64,000 bases of DNA from Thioalkalivibrio sp. ALJ24 (GTDB taxonomy: Bacteria > Pseudomonadota > Gammaproteobacteria > Ectothiorhodospirales > Ectothiorhodospiraceae): the NCBI RefSeq assembly GCF_000377785.1, contig NZ_KB898727.1, forward strand, positions 186,001-250,000, read 5' to 3'. Below, one piece after another: positions 60,257 to 64,000 of this stretch. The notes below the pieces were generated by a model. That model made no database searches. It saw only the letters and a list, made by a program, of their open reading frames with translations, and had not been told where the DNA came from. Both the position numbers and the translations under genes were made by a program. Position 1 is the first letter of the stretch. Every line of letters begins with the position of its first letter.

Positions 60257-60664
60257 TCAGCGGTACAGGCGGACCGCCTGACGCCGGCCTTCCACACCGC
60301 GGTTGGCGCAGAACGACTGCTCCTCGCCGTCGGCGTAGCGTACCTCCATGTTGAACCCGGCCGCCGGGGGATGGTTGAGAGCCACGTCGCGGCGCTCGCC
60401 CGGGCGTATTCGGCCTTCGCGCATCTCCGTCAGGCTTTCACCGTGGCTGAAGTTGAAATGGATCGCCTCGATCATCTCCTCGGTGTCGTTGTGAACCGTG
60501 ACCAGCAGCATGCCCTCCGGGACCTCCGGCTCGGCCGACAGGTGCATCGCCAGACCGCCGACGAGAAGACCAAGCAGGAACAGCAGGGTGGCCGGGGCGC
60601 GCAGGAAATCGATCACGCGGTCACTCAGGTCGCGCGGATCATCCTGCCTCGGAATATTGCTCAT
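60257..60664 (-). CDS. Small membrane-anchored protein of unknown function
   Basis: A 135-residue protein I do not recognise. A cytoplasmic N terminus (DDPRDLSDRVIDFLRA) precedes one transmembrane helix at about 23-43 (ATLLFLLGLLVGGLAMHLSA). The remaining 90 residues are a periplasmic, beta-rich domain with VPEGMLLVTVHNDTEEMIEAIHF, one cysteine (SFCANRG) and a basic end. The gene is in the same direction as the riboswitch and exporter, 50-60 bp upstream of the aptamer, and divergent from gshA. It may share that transcript, but a role in metal handling is not supported by any motif. Confidence 0.75.
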   Translation of the reverse strand: MSNIPRQDDPRDLSDRVIDFLRAPATLLFLLGLLVGGLAMHLSAEPEVPEGMLLVTVHNDTEEMIEAIHFNFSHGESLTEMREGRIRPGERRDVALNHPPAAGFNMEVRYADGEEQSFCANRGVEGRRQAVRLYR

Positions 60665-60823
60665 GCCGGCCTCCCCCTCTACTATCAGCTGTTCCTAATG
60701 TACCGGCGCAGGCGCGGAAAGAGAACCGAGAACCGCGACCCGCCGTCCGGTGACCGGAGAGGAACATTCCGGTATTTTCCGCCCTCCCATCCAGCAAGCT
60801 CGAGCCATCAAGGCGGTCCGCAC

Positions 60824-62410
60824 GTGGGAAAAGAAGAACGCAATCTGCAGGCCCTGGTCACGCAGCTGGCGGAGTTCCTGCCCAGCGGCAGCCTGCACGG
60901 CCGGGTCGGGCTGGAGAAGGAGACCCTGCGCGTCGGCCCGGACGGCTCGCCGGCGCGTACGCCGCACCCGCCGGCACTGGGCTCGGCCCTGACCCACCCC
61001 CATATCACCACCGATTACTCGGAGGCCCTGCTGGAGTTCGTCACCCCGCCGTTCGACGACGTGCGCGAGACCCTCGGGTTCCTCCACGACCTGCAGGCGT
61101 TCGCCGCGGCCAGCGTGGGCGACGAGATCCTGTGGTCCACCTCCATGCCCTGCGTGACCGCCGACGACTCGGCGATCCCGGTGGCCGACTACGGGCCCTC
61201 CAACGCCGGGCGCATGAAGACCGTCTATCGCCTGGGACTGGGCCACCGCTACGGGCGCAAGATGCAGGTGATCGCCGGAGTGCATTTCAACTACTCGCCG
61301 CGCGAGGAGTTCTGGCCGGCACTGGCCCGGGTGCTCGGCGAGGCCGATAACCGCGAGTTCCGCGACACGCGGATGATGGGGATGATCCGCAACCTGTTGC
61401 GCTTCGGGTGGCTGGTGCCGTATCTGTTCGGCGCCTCGCCGGCGGTCTGCAACTCGTTTCTCGAGGGTCACGGCACCACGCTGGAGGACTTCGACGACGA
61501 CACCAGCTATCTGCCGCATGCTACCAGCCTGCGCATGGGGGACATCGGCTACACCAATCGCAAGGAGGCGGACACCGGGATCAAGGCCGACTACAACAGC
61601 CTCGCCGGCTATGTCGATTCTCTGCGCTGCGCAATCAATACCCCCTGCCCGGAATGGGAGGCGCTGGGGGTCAAGGTCGACGGTGAATACCGCCAGCTCA
61701 ACGCCAACATCCTGCAGATCGAGAACGAATACTACTCCACCGTGCGTCCGAAGCAGCCGCTGGAGCGCTTCGAAAAGCCCACCGACGCGCTGGAGGCCCG
61801 CGGCATCGAGTACGTGGAACTGCGGTCGGTCGACATCAACGCGCAACACCCCCTCGGCGTGGACGAGACCCAGCTGCGCTTTCTCGAGACCTTCGCACTG
61901 GCCTGTCTGCTGCAGCCCAGCCCCGCCTTCGGCCCGGGCGAGCTGGAGGCAATCGACGCCAATCTGCTGCAGGTGGCGCACTACGGCCGGCGCCCGGGCC
62001 TGATGCTGCAGCGGCCGCAGGGTGATGTCTCCCTGCAGGAATGGGCGCGCGAACTGCTGGCGCTGATGCGCCCGGTGGCCGCCATGCTCGACCAGGACCG
62101 CCCGGGCGATCCGTATCGCCGGGCCCTCAGCGAGCAGTGGGGCAAGGTGGAACAGGCCGACCTGACGCCCTCGGCGCGCATGCTGGAAGACATGATGGCG
62201 CGCGAGGAGGGCTTTCACGTGCATGCCCGGCGCCTGTCGGCCCAGCACCGCGAGGCGTTCCGCTCCAACGGGCCGCTGCCGCGCGCCGACATGCTGGAGA
62301 CTCTGGCGCGCCAGAGCCTGGCCGAGCAGGCGGAGATCGAGGCGGCCGATACCCTGGACTTCGACACCTTCCTGCAGCGCTACTTCGACGGCACCCTGCG
62401 CCACGCCTGA
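60824..62410 (+). CDS. gshA: Glutamate-cysteine ligase GshA
   Basis: A 528-residue proteobacterial-type ligase (E. coli enzyme 518) making gamma-glutamylcysteine, the first step to glutathione. Recognisable parts are GRVGLEKETLRVG near the start (metal/ATP glutamates), DYSEALLEFVTPP, YRLGLGHRYGRKMQVIAGVHFNYS, and LQIENEYYSTVRPKQP with VELRSVDINAQHPLGV. A GTG at 60824 is taken as start because homologues begin there and no in-frame ATG lies nearby. It is followed 27 bp later by a transsulfuration enzyme gene that could supply cysteine. Confidence 0.96.
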   Translation: MGKEERNLQALVTQLAEFLPSGSLHGRVGLEKETLRVGPDGSPARTPHPPALGSALTHPHITTDYSEALLEFVTPPFDDVRETLGFLHDLQAFAAASVGDEILWSTSMPCVTADDSAIPVADYGPSNAGRMKTVYRLGLGHRYGRKMQVIAGVHFNYSPREEFWPALARVLGEADNREFRDTRMMGMIRNLLRFGWLVPYLFGASPAVCNSFLEGHGTTLEDFDDDTSYLPHATSLRMGDIGYTNRKEADTGIKADYNSLAGYVDSLRCAINTPCPEWEALGVKVDGEYRQLNANILQIENEYYSTVRPKQPLERFEKPTDALEARGIEYVELRSVDINAQHPLGVDETQLRFLETFALACLLQPSPAFGPGELEAIDANLLQVAHYGRRPGLMLQRPQGDVSLQEWARELLALMRPVAAMLDQDRPGDPYRRALSEQWGKVEQADLTPSARMLEDMMAREEGFHVHARRLSAQHREAFRSNGPLPRADMLETLARQSLAEQAEIEAADTLDFDTFLQRYFDGTLRHA

Positions 62411-62437
62411 TCCCCTAATCGCGACCGGAGCCCGCCG

Positions 62438-63610
62438 ATGGCCGAATCCGACGACCGCCGCCTGTCCACCCGCTGCATCCATGCCGGCGAGATCGGCGAT
62501 GTCCACGGCAGCGCGCTGACGCCGATCTACCCCACGACCACCTTCAAGTACCGCTCCACCGCCGCGATCCTCGACGTGGTGGAGGGACGTACCGGCGGGA
62601 GTCTGTACACCCGCTACGGCATGAACCCGACCATCCGCAGTGTGGAATCCAAGCTCGCCAGCCTTGAAGGGGCCGAGGCCGCACTGGTGTTCAGCTCGGG
62701 CATGGCGGCGGAGACCGCCTTGTTCCTCGCGCTGGGTCGCGCGGGCATCGTCTGCATCGGCGATGCCTACGGCGGGACCATGGAGCTGCTGGCGGAGCAG
62801 CTGCCGCAACTGGGGATCCGCACGCAGTTCCTGCTGGGCGACGAGCTTGACCGCCTGGACGCCTGCCTGGAACAGGGTGCCGGACTGGTGTTTCTGGAGA
62901 CCCCGACCAATCCGGCGCTGGAGGTCTTTCCGATCAGCGAGATCGCCGCGCGGGCGCACGCTCGTGGCGCGCTGCTGGCGGTCGACAACACCTTCGCCTC
63001 GCCGGTCAACCAGAACCCGCTGGCGCTGGGCGCCGACCTGGTCAGCCACAGCGCCACCAAGTACCTGGGCGGCCATTCCGACCTGACCGCCGGGGCCCTG
63101 ATGGGCTCGGCGGAGCACATCGCGACCGTGGCCGGGTGGCGCAAGAACCTGGGTTCCACACCCGCACCGGAGACCTGCGCGCAGCTGGCCCGCAGTCTGC
63201 ACACCCTGGTCGTGCGGGTCCGCCATCAGAACGCCGCGGCCCGGTCCATCGCCGAGGCGATGCAGAGCCACCCCGGGGTCACCCGCGTGCGCTACCCCGG
63301 CCTGCCGGAGGATCCCGGCCACACGCTCGCGCGCGAACAGATGTACGGCTTCGGCGGCATGCTCACCCTCGAACTGGATGCCGACACCGAGGGCACCAGC
63401 GCAGTGGTCGACCGCCTGCGCCTGTTCGCCATCGCCCCCAGCCTGGGCGGCACCGAGAGCCTGGTGACCCAGCCGGTCACCACCACCCATCACGGCGTAT
63501 CGCCGGAGGAACGCGTACGCCGCGGGATCACCGGTGCGATGGTGCGGCTTTCGGTCGGCCTGGAAGACCCGCAGGACCTGATCGACGACCTCCGCCAGGC
63601 CCTGGGGTAA
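62438..63610 (+). CDS. Cys/Met-metabolism PLP enzyme (transsulfuration family)
   Basis: A 390-residue PLP enzyme of the cystathionine gamma-synthase/gamma-lyase group. The Schiff-base lysine is Lys208 in SHSATKYLGGHSD. The substrate-binding YTRYGMNPT, VFSSGMAA and VDNTFASPV regions are intact. Close paralogues (CGS, CGL, methionine gamma-lyase, O-succinylhomoserine sulfhydrylase) share all of these, so the exact reaction is not assignable. The position after gshA suggests cysteine supply or homocysteine recycling. Confidence 0.9.
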   Translation: MAESDDRRLSTRCIHAGEIGDVHGSALTPIYPTTTFKYRSTAAILDVVEGRTGGSLYTRYGMNPTIRSVESKLASLEGAEAALVFSSGMAAETALFLALGRAGIVCIGDAYGGTMELLAEQLPQLGIRTQFLLGDELDRLDACLEQGAGLVFLETPTNPALEVFPISEIAARAHARGALLAVDNTFASPVNQNPLALGADLVSHSATKYLGGHSDLTAGALMGSAEHIATVAGWRKNLGSTPAPETCAQLARSLHTLVVRVRHQNAAARSIAEAMQSHPGVTRVRYPGLPEDPGHTLAREQMYGFGGMLTLELDADTEGTSAVVDRLRLFAIAPSLGGTESLVTQPVTTTHHGVSPEERVRRGITGAMVRLSVGLEDPQDLIDDLRQALG

Positions 63611-63716
63611 CACCGGCCAGACACCCGCGCTTTCCCGTGCTCTCCCCGGGGTGCGCTTTGCAGCGCGCCCGGCTTCTGGCAGTTTGGTCATTCATTCTTT
63701 CGGATCCGCACCCATC

Positions 63717-64000
63717 GTGAACCTGCCCCTGCCCCGCCGCCTCGGAGACTGGCTGCGCAGCCTGGGCCGCCCGCCCCGGTCGGGCGACGGGCGGCGCGTA
63801 ACCCTGGCGGACACCGAATGGACCGACCTGCGCCGGCGGGTCCCGTTCATCCGCACCCTGAGCGCCACGGAGGCCGAACGCCTGCGCGAGCGCATCGAGG
63901 GCCTGCTGGGCAGCAAGGAATTCGTCGGCATCGACCACGAACCGGAACCCTGGCAGTGCCACGTAATCGCCGCCTACGCCGCCCTGCCAGTGCTGGAACT
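63717..64000 (+). CDS. mtfA: MtfA-like M90 zinc peptidase, N-terminal part
   Basis: A partial gene running off the window, 94 residues visible. After a basic start (LPRRLGDWLRSLGRPPR), the region LRRRVPFIRTLSATEAERLRERIEGLLGSKEFVGIDHEPEP and VIAAYAALPVLEL fits the N terminus of the M90/MtfA family (DUF980), in which the E. coli member acts on Mlc and is a zinc aminopeptidase. The HEXXH motif would lie beyond the window. A GTG at 63717 is the chosen start; a TTG at 63684 is possible. Confidence 0.8.
   Translation, partial: MNLPLPRRLGDWLRSLGRPPRSGDGRRVTLADTEWTDLRRRVPFIRTLSATEAERLRERIEGLLGSKEFVGIDHEPEPWQCHVIAAYAALPVLE

Overview
This is a GC-rich, gene-dense stretch of a gammaproteobacterial chromosome with no phage, insertion sequence, tRNA, rRNA or CRISPR array that I can see. 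The conserved blocks rsmB-fmt-def / lysM-dprA-smg-topA-tsaC-hemF-hemB-aroE-ubiA, radC / coaBC-dut-argB and comF-bioB-bioF are typical of Gammaproteobacteria. Acidic proteins, a Trk potassium system and a bacterial sucrose synthesis/cleavage pair suggest a salt-adapted organism, perhaps an Ectothiorhodospiraceae relative such as Thioalkalivibrio or Halorhodospira. The taxon is an inference from gene content, not from an alignment.

Layout. 1-7240 (+): end of the urease accessory cluster (ureF, ureG), then the urea ABC importer urtABCDE behind a sigma-54 promoter with two NtrC-like boxes. 7259-8676 (-): fetAB metal exporter. 8879-11358 (-): torF-like porin, glnK and amtB, again behind a near-perfect sigma-54 promoter with two NtrC-like boxes. 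These two loci look like one nitrogen-limitation regulon for urea and ammonium. 11671-13945: folB and a divergent amidoligase/class I glutamine amidotransferase pair of unknown product. 13927-17913 (-): msrA, a lipoprotein PQQ-type sugar dehydrogenase, a Nei/Fpg glycosylase, a lipid A acyltransferase and a TPR protein. 17947-27776 (-): trkH, trkA, an NtrYX-like two-component system, a DUF4390 protein, rsmB, fmt and def. The NtrX-like regulator has lost the GAFTGA loop used to contact sigma-54.

27915-37810 (+): LysM lipoprotein, dprA, smg, topA with a long basic tail, tsaC, hemF, hemB, aroE and ubiA. 37839-42722: comF (-), then an unknown membrane protein, bioB, a methyltransferase, bioF and a glycine-zipper envelope protein. 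42741-47656: radC (-), coaBC, dut, argB, a DUF4124 coiled-coil protein (-) and a TSUP permease whose start codon overlaps that of its divergent neighbour. 47702-51276 (-): GH100 invertase and sucrose-phosphate synthase/phosphatase, coupled by an ATGA overlap. 51327-53832: EAL phosphodiesterase (-), msrB and a tandem rhodanese. 53968-58166 (-): RND pump and its adaptor. 58215-60664 (-): glutathionyl-hydroquinone reductase, a GDT1/MneA-type manganese exporter preceded by a yybP-ykoY manganese riboswitch, and a small membrane-anchored protein. 60824-64000 (+): gshA, a transsulfuration-type PLP enzyme and the start of mtfA.

Recurrent themes are nitrogen scavenging (urea, ammonium), osmoadaptation (K+, sucrose) and thiol/oxidative repair (msrA, msrB, nei, gshA, glutathionyl-hydroquinone reductase, rhodanese). 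The features most worth follow-up are the paired sigma-54/NtrC regulatory regions, the manganese riboswitch, the amidoligase-GATase pair, the GAFTGA-less NtrX, the sucrose operon and the unusual N-terminal half of UrtB.
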